From Cotesia glomerata (taxonomy: Eukaryota; Arthropoda; Insecta; Hymenoptera; Braconidae): a stretch of 64,000 bases of DNA. Both the position numbers and the translations under genes were made by a program. Positions within the stretch are counted from its first letter, which is position 1. The number at the start of each line of letters is the position of its first letter. Positions 32,133-44,440 of this stretch are shown piece after piece. The stretch is taken from positions 15,226,882-15,290,881 of the forward strand of contig NC_058158.1 of the NCBI RefSeq assembly GCF_020080835.1, read 5' to 3'. Under the pieces are notes generated by a model, which did no database searches, had not been told where the DNA came from, and worked only from the letters and a program-made list of their open reading frames with translations.

Positions 32133-34205
32133 TGTGATGCCTTTTCCGGCACTGGCGTCGACAGGGCCGGATCAGGTCACCCAAAAAAATTGGCTTACCT
32201 GGTTCGTAGATTTGGTTGGGCGCCAGGAACTCAATGTTCCACAGGTCGATCTCGCGATGGATCCTCGTGGGCGGCGGGTCGGTGTTGAAGAGATTCAAAA
32301 ATCGAATCACGGCAATCGACGAACAAAGAAATCGAAATGGGACGATAGGATCGGTTAATCAGAGCAACAACAATTAAAAAAAATAATTGAGGCGTGCAAT
32401 TCTAATCCAACAACGGTTTATTCAACAACAAATATATACTGTCGGCAATGTCGCATTAATAACAAAAATTATTTAACGCAAAAATAATTCTAACGCAAGA
32501 CTAGTGCTAACGCAATGATTCGACATTTCAAAATAAACCAAATTCTAGAAAGAAATTCGAGTAACCAAAAATAAAAATTACAAAGCCCTTTCTTTCAAAC
32601 AAAATAAATAAAATGTCGGTTCGCCAAAATGCTTCAACAAATTTCGAAACGAATAAATAATTCAACTCGCAAGATTTATTCAAAATTTCAAAACAAATAA
32701 TTAATTCAATTCGCAGAATTTATTCGAATTGTCAAAACAAATACTTAATTCAATTCGCAAAATTTATTCAAATAATTTTTTTAAAGGAAATAATTATTCC
32801 AATCGCAAAATTTTATTAAAAATTTCAATCGCAAAATTTTATCAAAAATTTCAATTGCCAAATTTAATAACAAAATCTCAATCGCAAATCTTTATCAAAA
32901 ATCACAACAGCAAAATTTATCTACGAAGTCTTCTCTCTTTTTTTTTCTATTAAAAAAAAATATAATAATTTCAATCGCAAAATTCAACCAATAATTTCAA
33001 TCGCAAAAACCTAATAAAGATCTCAAAATTATCCAAAATAATTCAAATCGTCAAATGGTTCAACAATGACAAGAAAAAAAAACAAATTATGCGAAGTATT
33101 CGAATTCGTCAACTTATTTTACAAAGCACTTTACTAAGCCGCTTTGTCGGGTATTTGAAGCTCGAGGTAGGTAAACAGTACTTATAATCCCGACCAAAAA
33201 TTCCACACACACAAACACGTGACTCAACGGTACCGTGCCGCAGAGTGTCGTCACTAAGCTTCAAAAATACCGCACGGAATTTCTTTAATTCCGTGCAACT
33301 CGAATTATAAACAAATTATTTTAACACGACGAAATTCGCGGTGATGACACCCTGGGGCTAATAAAGACAGCGACCAGACTTACCCTGCAGCTACCGTAGA
33401 CGTCTCGGGCGATGCTGACCAAGTAGACGAAGTTGGCGGCAAAACTGACGGAAGAGCGTCGATATCTCGGCGATGGCGTGTCCGGGGTCGTAGTGTCCAA
33501 AACAATTCAGCGAAATATTTCACAATAATGTACACAATCGTACTCACGTCAGCGACAAATTTAAAAAAAACTCAACAGCAAAAATAATCAAAATAGAACG
33601 GCACGATGCCACAGTCACGGCGTCCAGATCAGAATTCATTGCTAATATCGCTGCCTCCTCGGCAACCCATGCTCTTTTCTTTTCGGTTCGTTCCAAAAAC
33701 TCGCATCCAATCAGCTCACAGCTTCTTCTAGCCGGCCGTTGTATTCCGGAATGCGTCCAGTATTCCGTTGCGATCGATGATTGGTCGATACTTCGATTAG
33801 TGATCAGCCTCGTGTTCAGATGGTGCCTCGCATACTTGTTGTTGGTCGCTCTCCGTCGTCATTGGTCCGTTCAAATTTTCTCGTCGTTCTATCCTCGCGG
33901 CCAGATGTCACGTTGATCGTCGATGGCTCGTAGAAATTCGCGGGTCGTCTGATCGCTATAGTCTAGTCTCACTCACTCATGCATTCAACAATAGTTCACA
34001 CTCATTCCGGTATTCTTTTTATTTGAATTTTTAATTTAAATTCGGCGCGTTTTCTTTTACTAATTTTACCTCGAGCTTGTCATTCTGATCGGGAGGCTGC
34101 TTGGGGCGACACAGGCGCGTCGAATCTCTGCTTTTCCTCAGCTTAGCCAACCTAATAATTTTAAAACTCGGAATTTCAAATTTTAGAAAATTTTCTCATG
34201 TCACA
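32133..34205 (-). repeat. 5' LTR (2,073 bp)
   Basis: Pair of 26428-28500 with the same length and ends. The promoter for gag should lie here; no TATA box could be singled out among many AT-rich stretches. Confidence 0.95.
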
Positions 34206-34219
34206 ATATATATATATAA

Positions 34220-34278
<59 letters not shown>

Positions 34279-34300
34279 TATATATATATATATATATATA
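34206..34300. repeat. (TA)n microsatellite
   Basis: TA-rich tract continuing the one before 26428, so the LTR element is inserted in it; it is followed at once by a Helitron terminus. Confidence 0.95.
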
Positions 34301-36275
34301 CTAGCTGTTACCCGCCCGCTCCGCTGGGCACTTAAAACTATATTTATAATTGAATAGAATTGTATTTTTAGATCTAGACTTGGAATTTATTTGGAGTATT
34401 GTTTTGACTTGCACAGATTCCAAATTCCATCGGATTGGCCTGTACCTTTTATCTATGTCATTATTCTGGCTAATATTCATTGTAACTTTCAATGTGCAAT
34501 CACTATAACATTCCCGTGGCTATCTTTCAAAAATCAATAATGATTTACATGAAGAAAAAAGTTTTTAAATCGGTTGACCTTGAAAGCCATCCCTGTAATT
34601 TCCTGTTTTTCTCAAAATTCTATTAAATTTTATATCTGTAGAAACTGTATTTAAAACATATGAATTTTTTGACAATTATCATTCTCGCACTCTTATGTTG
34701 GGGAAGGATTTCGTAAGATCCTATTCGAGATGATTTCTACATTATAAATAAAAGGTTCCAACAAAACTTCGAGTCCATAGAAACTATTCTTTGAAAATTG
34801 GAAATTTTCATTGTTAACGCTCCCGCAATCCCTTTTAGGGTTAGAATTCGAGAAAATCCATTCTCAACTGAACTTGACATTATCCACGAAGATTCCTACT
34901 AAATTCGGAGTCTATAGAAGTTACAATTTGGAAATTAAAATTTTAGATTTTAACACCTACCCCTGCAATTTCTATCGGGAGTAGAATTTTTTGAAATCCG
35001 TTTTGAGATGATCTCCTCAAGACAAATAAAAGATTCCTACAAAATTAACAGCGTTTAAAAGCCATATTTTGGAAATTAAGATTTTTTTATTGTTAACCCA
35101 CTTCCGCAATCTTTATTAGAGGTGGTTCGTCATAAAATCTACTTAGATTATTTCTACATCACATATAGAAGATTCTTACAAAATTTAGAGTCTATAAGAG
35201 CTATTATAAAAGGGAACTTCTCATTGTTAACACCCTCGCAATCCCTTTTGGAGTTAGAATTCGAGAAAATCTATTCTCAGTTGAACTTGACATTATACGC
35301 GGAGATTTCTACCAAATTTGGAGTCTGTAGAAGTTACAGTTTGGAAATTAAAATTTTAGATTTTAACACCCACCCCCACAATCCCTATCGGGATTAGACT
35401 TTATTGAAATTCATTTTGAGATGATCTCTACATGAGAAATAAAATATTCGTACTAAATTTTGAGTTTTTAGAGGCTATATTTCGAAATTAAGATTTTTTA
35501 TTGTTAACACCCCCACCCCCGCGATTTTTATTAGGGGTGGTTCGTCGTAAAATCCGCTCTTAGATCATTTCTAAATCACAAATAGAAAACTCCTATCAAA
35601 TTTGGCGACTATAGGAGCTGTAGCTTGGAAATTAGAAAATTTTAATAGCTAACACCCACCTCCGCAAACCCCTGTGAGGTGAGCTATCGTAAAATTTGTT
35701 CGTATATTATTTCTACATCTCTTACAGAAAATTCCTACCTAATTTGAAGTCTATAGAGCTATAGTATGAAATCGGGAATTTTTCATTGTTAATGCCCCCG
35801 CAATCTTTTTTTGGGGTGGGATACGGTAAAATTCGTTCATGAATTATTTCTACATCACATATAGGAGACAGCTACCAAATGTGGAGCATGTAGGACCTAT
35901 AGCTTGGAAATTTAAAACTTTCATTGTTAATACCAACTCCCGCAACCCCTTGTGGGGGTGAAATATTGTAAAATTCGTTCATAAATTATTTTTACACCAT
36001 TGACAAAAGATTCCTACCAAATTTGAAGTCGGTAGGAGCTATAGCTTCAAAAATAAAAATTTTCATTGTTAACAGCCACCCCTGCAACCCCCTGTGGGGG
36101 TGAGATATCGTAAAATTCCTCCATAGATTATTTCTACATCTCTTACAAAAGATTCCTACTAAATTTGGAGTTGATGGGAGCTAAAGTTTAAAAACGGGAA
36201 TTTTTCATTGTTAACGCCCCCGCAAACCCCTTTGGAGGAGGAATTTTTTAAAATCCGTTCTTAGCTGACCTCTAC
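34301..36275 (-). mobile_element. Helitron end with ~140-bp internal tandem repeats
   Basis: CTAG at 34301-34304 is preceded by A, and on the minus strand the hairpin GCCCAGCGGAGCGGGC lies about 12 bases inside: a Helitron 3' terminus. From about 34780 to 36270 roughly ten degenerate units of 130-150 bp follow, each with TTGTTAACxCCC..CGCAA, a GGGGTGAG block, and TTCCTACCAAATTTGGAGTC. No Rep/helicase is present. The other end was not found; the tract passes into a LINE ORF1 fragment at 36272. Confidence 0.7.
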
Positions 36276-36692
36276 ATGGCAAAAGTAATAAATTCCTCAT
36301 CACCCTGTGGCAGATTTCCAGATGCATTTATCTTATCCGTGTTAATATTAACTTTTTCTTCCAGTATAATTACCCTGTCACCAAGGGCACGATTCTCAGC
36401 TTCAACCTCTGATAATCTTTCACTGATTGATTTACTTAGAACATCAACACTTCCCTGAACTTTGTTTATTTCTGCTCTGATTCTGGTTTCAATAGCTGTA
36501 TTTTCCTCGCCGATGAGTTTACGGAGATCATCGTGGGAAAATGATTTTTTGATTCCACAGCAACATTGAAATCCCCCATTAGGTAACACATTTGTAGACT
36601 TGGCACAGCTTGGATAATAGGTTGCAACGCATACTTGGCAATTTACGCTGTTCGTTGCAATGTTACCAGAGCAACCACGGCATACACGTGAC
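36272..36692 (-). pseudogene. LINE ORF1 fragment with PHD-like finger and coiled coil
   Basis: The Met at 36692 begins MSRVCRGCSGNIATNSVNCQ and continues with a Cys/His cluster (CVATYYPSCAK...FQCCCG) in the style of the PHD-like finger of CR1/jockey-type ORF1 proteins. It is followed by a helix-rich coiled coil (RIRAEINKVQGSVDVLSKSI) with regular Leu/Val heptads. The frame stops at 36272, where Helitron repeat sequence begins, so only the N-terminal ~140 residues remain. An earlier in-frame Met exists at 36778, but the finger begins at the second. It may be a passenger captured by the Helitron. Confidence 0.6.
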
Positions 36693-37125
36693 ATTTTATG
36701 TTGTGTATTTTGGGTATTTATTTGTTTGTAAACAACCCAGACTGGGCTAATGAAATGAGATGTGGGTAAAACTATCATTCACTAGATGGCTCTAAATTAT
36801 AAAGGCTTTATCGATCGATGTATAGTCAATAGTCACCACTAGTGCGCTAGTAGGACACAGGTGACAGCACCTCACACTATACCACTTACTTGACGCGTGA
36901 TTGCTATTATTATTATTATTGATTGGTTCGATTAATAAAATTAGCAATAATAATGCTCAATAAATTGCCCAAGCTAATCCTTATATATCAAAATGAGCAC
37001 TGGTCAACTAAATGCACTTGTATACCAAAATTATGCAATTGTATACACTAATTAATACCGTAAGCAATAGATTTGCAGGAGCACAAAAAAGACACGTACT
37101 CACTCTGTCGCCATCTTAGCTTGAT
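36693..37125 (-). promoter_or_regulatory. Probable LINE 5' UTR with YY1-like site
   Basis: Upstream of the ORF1 fragment on the minus strand. At 37108-37117 AAGATGGCGAC matches the YY1 consensus used at some LINE 5' ends, and GTGAGTAC follows, like a splice donor. No other frame. Confidence 0.35.
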
Positions 37126-37371
37126 TATTAATTAAAAATATTTTTACCGTAATAGGTGAAATTTGGAGCGCTCTGCATTTGAAATAAGCGGAAAGCTTCA
37201 GAGATAGCCTATAGGATCAACCGTTTAACTAATTTTTTTACAGGGATTGGATTTATGATAAGCTTACGAGTGAATAACGATCGTACCAAGATTATGAAAA
37301 AGCATTCTAAAACTCTAAAATTTTAGTTTTAAGATTTTTTTAGTAAAAAATTTTCTGAGGTATATGTTACA

Positions 37372-37720
37372 CCAATGGTTACAATGACTTCTTTGACGTA
37401 GTAGACAAATTAGCGGCTGTGGACATCGAGACAAACGAGCGGATGTTTACGACAATCATGTTGCATAGACTGCCATCGAGTTTCAGGAACTTTCGGTGAT
37501 TCAGCGACAGCCGAGATACATTGCCGAAACTTGAAGACTTACACAAAAAAATCTTAAAAAAAATATAGCCAGGGCATGTGACTCGCAAGAATTTGATGAT
37601 GAAGCTTTTTGTTGCAAAATCAAGGTCATACATGACGGTGCTGGTTGTGGTAAATTTAAATACCATGGAAAATGTTTTAAGTGCGATAAATATGGTGTAT
37701 AAATCAGTGTATTAACTCGG
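37372..37720 (+). pseudogene. Copia gag fragment
   Basis: Plus-strand frames read DVVDKLAAVDIETNERMFTT, then LHRLPSSFRNFR, then DTLPKLEDLHKKIL, and after a shift GKCFKCDKYG, the start of a CCHC zinc knuckle. This is the copia Gag (UBN2) order. There are in-frame stops (TGA near 37499 and TAG near 37565), at least one frameshift, and no LTRs or pol, so it is a dead scrap. Confidence 0.75.
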
Positions 37721-37734
37721 AGCCCATTCACGTC

Positions 37735-37960
37735 ACATTACACCTCGAGTATTTTTGGAAATTTCTTGGTGCATGGCCGACGTCACCAGAAGGGTAATAT
37801 CATTAACGTAGGCTAGCAGGAGCACGTCGAAGGCACCCGAGAAGATGTCTTCAGTTGCCTTATCTTTAAAAAATTTTTTTACATCTGATATGTAGAGTAT
37901 GAAGAGCAACAGATTGAGTATTACTACCGGTATTACTCATTCAGTTAATTCCAAGGGAAC
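37735..37960 (-). pseudogene. Non-LTR reverse transcriptase fragment
   Basis: Minus strand: LLLFILYISDVKKFF, then FDVLLLAYVNDITLLVTS, the RT active-site region with YVND in place of YADD. It covers about 60 residues only and abuts the copia fragment in the opposite orientation. Confidence 0.65.
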
Positions 37961-39456
37961 GTTGTCCGTTACTTCTTACCTGCATGCGTAGATTTCTTTG
38001 TAAAATTTCATCAATAAATTTGGCAGTTTTAAATCGACCCAATTTTATTAAAATAACAAATTAATGTTTTATGTTCCGTGAAAGGAAAATCATTAAGGAT
38101 TGGCTTTTATTGCACAAACGACATCGAAAAAATATTTTTTTTAATTCGATAAAAATATTATAAAAAATTGAAGTAATTCTGACTCGTCTAGATTTTGGAT
38201 AGTATAGTTCAATATATTTCTTTGTGGATATTTTGAACAAAAATTTATGACATCATTTAAATTCTGAAAATGTATAGAAATCACAGTTTCTTTACCAATG
38301 AAAATAAATAAATTTAATCGCTTTCAATCAAAGTTAAACAAAAATATCAACCTTCAAGAAAAGCACAATCTAAAGAATATCTAGAGATATATTACATTCT
38401 GCCAATATCGAACCAATTTTGATTTATTTTTTATTTTATGTTATATTAAGAATATTCTTCTTGATAGTCTGTAAGAACTATTTTGTTCTACATCACCTAG
38501 TATGTCGGTTAAAAAAATAAAGCTTTTTTTCATCAATCAATTCAGTTATAAGATACTATTGATTGAAAATAGAAAAGTATAATATACGCATCTGCTCCTG
38601 AATCGAGAAGCCGCGATAGTGCGCTTCTTGAGGGTTAGTTCAATACAATCATTTCTTCTAATAAGAAAGTTAGTTTTCTTAGATTCTTGATGCAATTCTT
38701 TTGGAATTATTTGTTCTATAATAAAAAAAAAAATATATGTATATTGCGTTTAACAAATCAGAATGATTCAAGTTTGGCTTTTATTGAAATTTTCTTTCAT
38801 TGATATGTTAAATTAAATTTTTACGTTTTATTAGCTATACCACTTATTTCTGTACCACTAAGATTTCACTCGTTTCGAAAAATAGATATTTTTTTACTGT
38901 CTTGAAGTGGCTCTGATTCAGCATCTGAAATAATAAACGATCGATTATTATTTTTGTGATGTTTCCTAAAAAACGCTATCTACTCACCTTTTTCAGCTAA
39001 TTCTTTCCATGATTTTTTATTCTCAATCAGACATTGGACCCATGGTTTCATAATTGTAAATTTTTTTTCACCTAATGATTCTAATCATTAATATTTGTTA
39101 GAAATCAATTTGAAACAAAACAAATTTTCAGACTCGTGGCTTTACTGCTTTTTAAGTGTCAGAAATTAAACATTATAAATATTAATATAAATAAAATTAA
39201 ATTCGAGTAATAAAGCCGTAGATGTAAGACATTATTTGCGTTTAAAGATTATATAGAAAATGATATATATTATATATCTCAAGTACGTTTGTGGCATTCT
39301 ACGCCATATCAACCACTTTTGACTCCAACTACGTTCCATCGGGCTCAAAGTTTCTTATTCTTTTCTACCCTATAAAAAACGTTGTTCAGAATTTTTTTTT
39401 AATTTTTTTAACTAACCAAAAGAATAGTTATGAATTAAAAAAAAAATATTTTTTTT
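37961..39456. other. AT-rich sequence with no recognised feature
   Basis: No frame longer than chance, no repeat pair, and no tRNA found. It contains T-rich runs and short inverted motifs only. Confidence 0.5.
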
Positions 39457-39611
39457 AACTTCTCGCTATGAAAATTGAAGATTTTCAAAGATCGGGAAGT
39501 TATTGTTTTGACCCCGTTTTACAAAATTCGAGTTTTCATCAGATCTCGAAGTGTTAAGGTCATAGGAAGCTTTCCTGACTATCTCTGCGATGTTGTCACT
39601 ATGTCTGTGTA

Positions 39612-39695
<84 letters not shown>

Positions 39696-39939
39696 TTTTA
39701 TCTTAGGGGGGGAATCCTTCTTACGGATTCCAGGCATAGTTGTTTGGCCTGGATATGTGGCGACTCGACGCAGTGTCATACTAAAACTCGACCCTAACGC
39801 CCCTACCCACTAAACCCTAAACCCCTTTTCTTCTTTCCTCTAATCCCTCATGGAAACCGCCGTCAGGCATTACTTCGTGAGGGGAGGATCCAGCTACCGC
39901 TATTCCTTCTGGTGGCTAAGGTGTTATTTTTCCTTCCTT

Positions 39940-42917
39940 CTAGTTTCTGTCATTTGCTCTTTTTCTTTCAATGGAACGCAGCTCTGTAAGCACTTCTGTG
40001 GCAAAAGTGCTTGTAGCGTTCCAAGCAGTTTGATTCGACAACATTGCATCTACTATTGTCTCTGGTTGGATTCTCCAGTTCAGGATCCTCTCTAACTCCT
40101 CACGCTGAGGATCGAAACGTGGACACACAAAGAAAACGTGCCTTGCGTCCTCAATAACCCCTGGACAAGACGGGCACTCCGGAGAATCGTCGTGCTTAAA
40201 GCGGTGCAGATACTCTCGAAAGCACCCATGTCCTGACAACATCTGCGTTAGGTAATAGTTGACTTCACCATGGTTTCGGCTCAGCCAAACGTCGATCTTT
40301 GGTATGAGGCGGTGTGTCCATCTTCCTTTTGCTGCGGCGTCCCACTCAAGTTGCCATCGCGAGATGCTGTGCTGCCGTTCTTCTGTTCTTAGTTCTTCAG
40401 CGCTCAGTGTAGTTGACCTCTTTCGATGGTAAAGGGCCCGTCTTTCTTTTAGCTAAGACTCTAAGCGGCAGAGTTCCAGAAATGACGCACACTGCTTCCT
40501 CTGATATTGTTCGGAAGGCGCTGGCTACTCTTAGCGCGCTCAGTCGGTAAACCGGACATGCTTTCCTCCATGATTCTTGGGTCTCAAGTGCGTCGGACCA
40601 AATGGATATCCCATACGTGAGGACCGATGTAACTACTGATGATAGCAATAACCTCCTTGTCTGCTTCGGGCCACCGATGTTGGGCATCAATCGTACTAGG
40701 TTAGCCACTACTGCTGATGCTTTGGCGGTCACGTGTTCAACTTGTTGTTTGAAGTTAAGTCGGGAATCGAGCATCACTCCCAGATATCGAATGAATGGTT
40801 GGGATGTGATTTCTTGGTCTCCGACGTTTAAATTGATCGTTTCCACCACTTTTCTGCTAGTGATAAGTACAGCCTCGGTCTTCTGTTTAGCCAGTTGTAG
40901 GTTTACTGTGTCCATCCACTGGTTAATTCGCTCAAAGGTGATCGTGAACATATGATTTATCTCATCAATATGCTTGGCGACGATTACTACGGCTACGTCG
41001 TCCGCGTACGCTACCAGTTTGACATTTCTTGGTAGTTTCAGTCTCAGCAATCCGTTGTACATGATATTCCAGAGAAGTGGACCGAGAACAGAACCCTGCG
41101 GGACGCCTCCAGTAACATCATACTCCTTTGGACCATTCTTCGTGTCATATCTAAGGACTCTATTCGTGAAGTAGCTAGCGACTATCCTTCGTAGATATCC
41201 TGGTACGTTCATCTCTTGAAGAGCTTGCATGATGCGATCCCAGTTGGCGGAGTTGAAGGCATTTTTGATGTCTAGGGTTGCCACCAGACAATATTTCTTC
41301 GTTCCACCCTTCCATCTGGTACCGGCGATTGCGTCTTTGGCTATACCGACAACCAGGTTGATTGCGTCCAGGGTTGATCGTCCTTTTCGAAATCCGTACT
41401 GATTGTCTGCTAATAGTGGATCGACAACTGCTTCTATCCTTTGGTGGATTATACGTTCGAGTATCTTACCGGCTGTATCCAACATGCAGAGTGGACGATA
41501 AGATGACGGTTCTTCCGGTGGCTTTTTCCTTTAGGAAGTAGTACCAGCCGTTGTTGTTTCCACTTCCGAGGAAAAATCCCTTCCTTCAAGCAGATGTTGT
41601 AGACATCGAGGAATAACGCTGGCGCTGCTTTAATAGATGTTTTCAAGGCAATATTAGGGATTCCGTCCAATCCCGGCGCTTTATTATTCCCGACGCGGTT
41701 TCAAGCTTCCATCAGTTCTTCTTTCGTCACAGGTGGGATATCATTCAGTTCGTCTTGTGTCAACAGGTAGTTGAAAACGCGCTGTCGTGGAAACAGTGCA
41801 GTCACGATCTTCTGTAGGAGTTGAGGACACGTAGGAGACGGCATTGGCTGGTATTTCAAGTTTGCCATGACTACCTTGTAAGGTCTGCCCCACAAGTCTT
41901 TGTCCACCTCGTTGATTAGCTCTTTCCAGCAGTTCTTCTTGCTATCCTTGATGGCTTTGTTTAAGTCTCGACGAGCTTTCTTGTATTCTGCGACTAGTTC
42001 CGCTGAGTCAGGCCGCCGATAACCACGCTGAGATATTCTTCTTTTCTTGAGACACTCTTTCCGTAGGAAGCTGATGTGTTCGTTCCACCAGTGCACCGAA
42101 GGTCTTTGGTTCATGCCCCGTTTACGAGGCATGCAGGTGTCGCAAGCCTGGGTCACTCTCTTCATCAAGTCCTTGGTCATTTCTTCTGCAGATCCAGTAG
42201 TAAGCGGTTCACTATTTAGGGCAGCTACTAGAGCACCTGGGTCAAAGGATTTCACCTTCCACCCAACGATGTCAAGTTTCTTAGCCGGTCTTCTAGGATT
42301 CTGGTCCTTTGATACTTCCCAGAGAATCGCATTGTGATCGCTGGCCGTGTAGATCTCCATCACCTTCCAGTCGTAGTTTCCTCTGATGAGGCTGCTGCTG
42401 ACAAAAGTAAGATCCACAATAGAACTTGCGTCTCCTTTAGTGTACGTCGGCGCATCGCCGCTGTTTAACAATACTACATCTAACGTAAAAAAGCTTCCAG
42501 TAGTTCTTTACCTCGAGCGTTGGTGTGTTTGCTGCCCCATTCCACTGCCCAGGCGTTGAAGTCTCCAGCTATTGCCACTGGGTAGTACTGCTTCGCGTCC
42601 TCCGTCAGTCGATCCAGAAAGTCCATGAATTCAACAATAGTGAGGCTAGGTGGTGTGTAGCAGCTGTAAAAGCGGATGCCATCTACCGATGCTGCTACAA
42701 AGCCGGCGCTGCCATTGTTAACGACACTCTGGAAGGGGAGCTTGCGACAGGACCATATGACAGCTTTTTTGGTGCAGTCAGTTTCCCATGGTTGGCCGCC
42801 GAGGTGTTTATACGGTTCCGATATAAGCACAAGGTCAAGCTTCTGTTCACGTACTGTCTGCGTGAGCAAATCATGTGCCGCTTCACAGTGATTGATGTTT
42901 AGCTGCAGTATTCTCAT
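39940..42917 (-). pseudogene. LINE ORF2: AP endonuclease, reverse transcriptase, CCHC motif
   Basis: ORF2 starts at 42917, overlapping the ORF1 stop in an ATGA-type arrangement. The APE endonuclease begins MRILQLNINHCEAAHDLL and carries AIAGDFNAWAVEWGSKH and YTASDHNAILWEV. The RT has KAPGLDGIPN, YGFRKGRSTLDAI, VATLDIKNAFNSANW, GGVPQGSVLGPLLWN, the catalytic VAYADDVAVV and FIRYLGVMLDSRL. The C-terminus has LSGHGCFREYLHRF and CPSCPG...HVFFVC. This order fits the R1 clade. Lesions: frameshifts near 42475, 41500 and 40400-40430, and an in-frame TGA at 41701-41703. The protein would nick the target DNA and copy the RNA there. Confidence 0.92.
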
Positions 42918-44440
42918 TTTCGTTTATCAGTTATCTTCTTGAGTGCCTCTTGGTATACTGGGCATCTGCTTGTGCCGGCATGATGGGCGTTATTCTCTGT
43001 ACCGGATTGATCCGCACACAGTGCGCATTTAGCAGGCTTATTACATTCGGCGATTTTGTGTCCCTCTTCTCCACATTTAATGCAAAGTTTGGAGCGGTCG
43101 ACTTTACTTGTGCACTGAACCGCACGGTATCCAAAATGCCAGCATTTATAACATCGGACTGGTCTTAGTACTGTTCTAATACGACAATTGGTCCAGCCGA
43201 TCCTAATCTTACCGTGTTCTCCTACCACTTTCTGCGCTACCGTTGCTGCCAGAGTCACCGACGCAATTTGTGTTCTGCTACGTAAGACCTTACGAATTTT
43301 AATGGCCTCTACTGTTATACCACAATCGTTTCCAGCTGCCTCTTGTAAAGCTGTTAGAATGTCATCTTTAGTTGTAGTATCGTCAATATCGCGAATTTCC
43401 AGGTCTTCTTCAGGTCCTGTACTAATGACATTTGCATCCTCCTTAAGTATTCCCGCGATAGTCTTCTGCAGGTCTTTACCTCTATCACTACTGCCTTTCG
43501 ACAGCGTGATGAGAATGTTCCCTGTCGCGGTCCTGCGTATCTTCTCGACTGTGTTGCGGACCTGATCTGGGCGAACGTCCGCCTTGATCCGTGTAAGTAT
43601 TTCAGAATACTTATCTTTGTTCGCTGGACGGATAATAAGTGCCTCCGGTCTCGTTGCTGTTCTTCTTGGCTTCTGGTTCGGCTTCGGTGGAGGCACCAGA
43701 GGTTTTTCTGGGAGCAGTTTCTTGCGCTCCTTCTTCTTGTCCTTTCTGGACTGCACCTTTTCCCAGCCTGGCTTCTTGTTCTGTTCACAAGAGTTTTGTG
43801 GAAGATCCTTAACCACTTCCTGCTTCTTGATGGGATGACCAGGTCCAACGTCTTTCAGCTTCTTGGGAGTATGAAAAGCTCCGCCTTCGGGAGAACGAAT
43901 TTTTCTTTTCAACTTCCTCAGGATGCGGCCGTCTTGGTCAAAGGATTCAGTCTCTGCCGTTGTGATAGTTTCACTTTCTTCTTCAGCGACTGATTCTCCG
44001 TCACCTTCAGCTCCAGTGTCCATCGCTTCTTCAACAACCACTTGACTGTTTCTCTCCGATGTAGCACAAGGGGTGCGGTGTAATGATGAGCGCCATTCTT
44101 CGTCCAGTTTCTTGAATCTTCCAAGAGCATTGACTACACCGGTTGTCTTGGTCTTTATCTCCTTGTGGATATTGACCTTAGTTTGGACAAACTCTTGCAG
44201 CTCAATGGTCAGCTTCTCAAGGCGCTCCAACGCTTGCGTTCTCTTCATGTCAGCGCTTGCTTCAATCGCTGCTTGTTGAGCATGAAGCCCGTTTCTATTC
44301 ATGTTTGTTTCCTGTAACGTACTCATACTTTTTTGATTTACCAGCGCATCGTACGGAGTGGAGCGGGTTGCCATAACTAGGAACGGGTGTACCCTCGGAG
44401 ATAGTACTCCTACCCCAGTTCCCTGAGGCCTAGCCGACAC
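42914..44440 (-). CDS. LINE ORF1 (Gag-like) with three zinc knuckles
   Basis: A 508-residue intact frame. A helical N-terminal segment (RTQALERLEKLTIELQEF), an acidic stretch, a Lys-rich linker (RKDKKKERKKLLPEKP), a conserved central domain (KADVRPDQVRNTVEKIRR...ITLSKGSSDRG), then CCHC motifs near 425-490: RCYKCWHFGYRAVQC, LCIKCGEEGHKIAEC and CALCADQSG...HHAGTSRCPVY. In the first knuckle the usual His is Tyr, which should weaken zinc binding. It binds the LINE RNA in the transposition particle. The frame may start at the later Met beginning MATRSTPYDALV; the first Met is the default. Confidence 0.88.
   Translation of the reverse strand: MSARPQGTGVGVLSPRVHPFLVMATRSTPYDALVNQKSMSTLQETNMNRNGLHAQQAAIEASADMKRTQALERLEKLTIELQEFVQTKVNIHKEIKTKTTGVVNALGRFKKLDEEWRSSLHRTPCATSERNSQVVVEEAMDTGAEGDGESVAEEESETITTAETESFDQDGRILRKLKRKIRSPEGGAFHTPKKLKDVGPGHPIKKQEVVKDLPQNSCEQNKKPGWEKVQSRKDKKKERKKLLPEKPLVPPPKPNQKPRRTATRPEALIIRPANKDKYSEILTRIKADVRPDQVRNTVEKIRRTATGNILITLSKGSSDRGKDLQKTIAGILKEDANVISTGPEEDLEIRDIDDTTTKDDILTALQEAAGNDCGITVEAIKIRKVLRSRTQIASVTLAATVAQKVVGEHGKIRIGWTNCRIRTVLRPVRCYKCWHFGYRAVQCTSKVDRSKLCIKCGEEGHKIAECNKPAKCALCADQSGTENNAHHAGTSRCPVYQEALKKITDKRK

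Larger units (their letters stand above)
26428..34205 (-). mobile_element. Young gypsy-like LTR retrotransposon lacking most of pol
   Basis: Direct repeats of 2,073 bp (26428-28500 and 32133-34205) start TGTGATGCC and end CATGTCACA. Coding is on the minus strand, so the right repeat is the 5' LTR. The internal part is only 3.6 kb: gag, a MYND-finger ORF and an integrase tail. Protease, RT and RNase H are missing, hence the element is non-autonomous. It sits in a (TA)n tract, so the short target duplication cannot be read. Only a handful of differences between the LTRs were seen by eye. Confidence 0.95.

Noticed and set aside
34780..36270. CRISPR or structured RNA array
   Set aside because: Degenerate ~140-bp tandem repeats inside a Helitron end; no constant-repeat/variable-spacer pattern.
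39475..39813. Cys/Val-rich ORF over the GT tract
   Set aside because: Translation of a (GT)n microsatellite flanked by repeat and LINE 3' UTR; not a gene.
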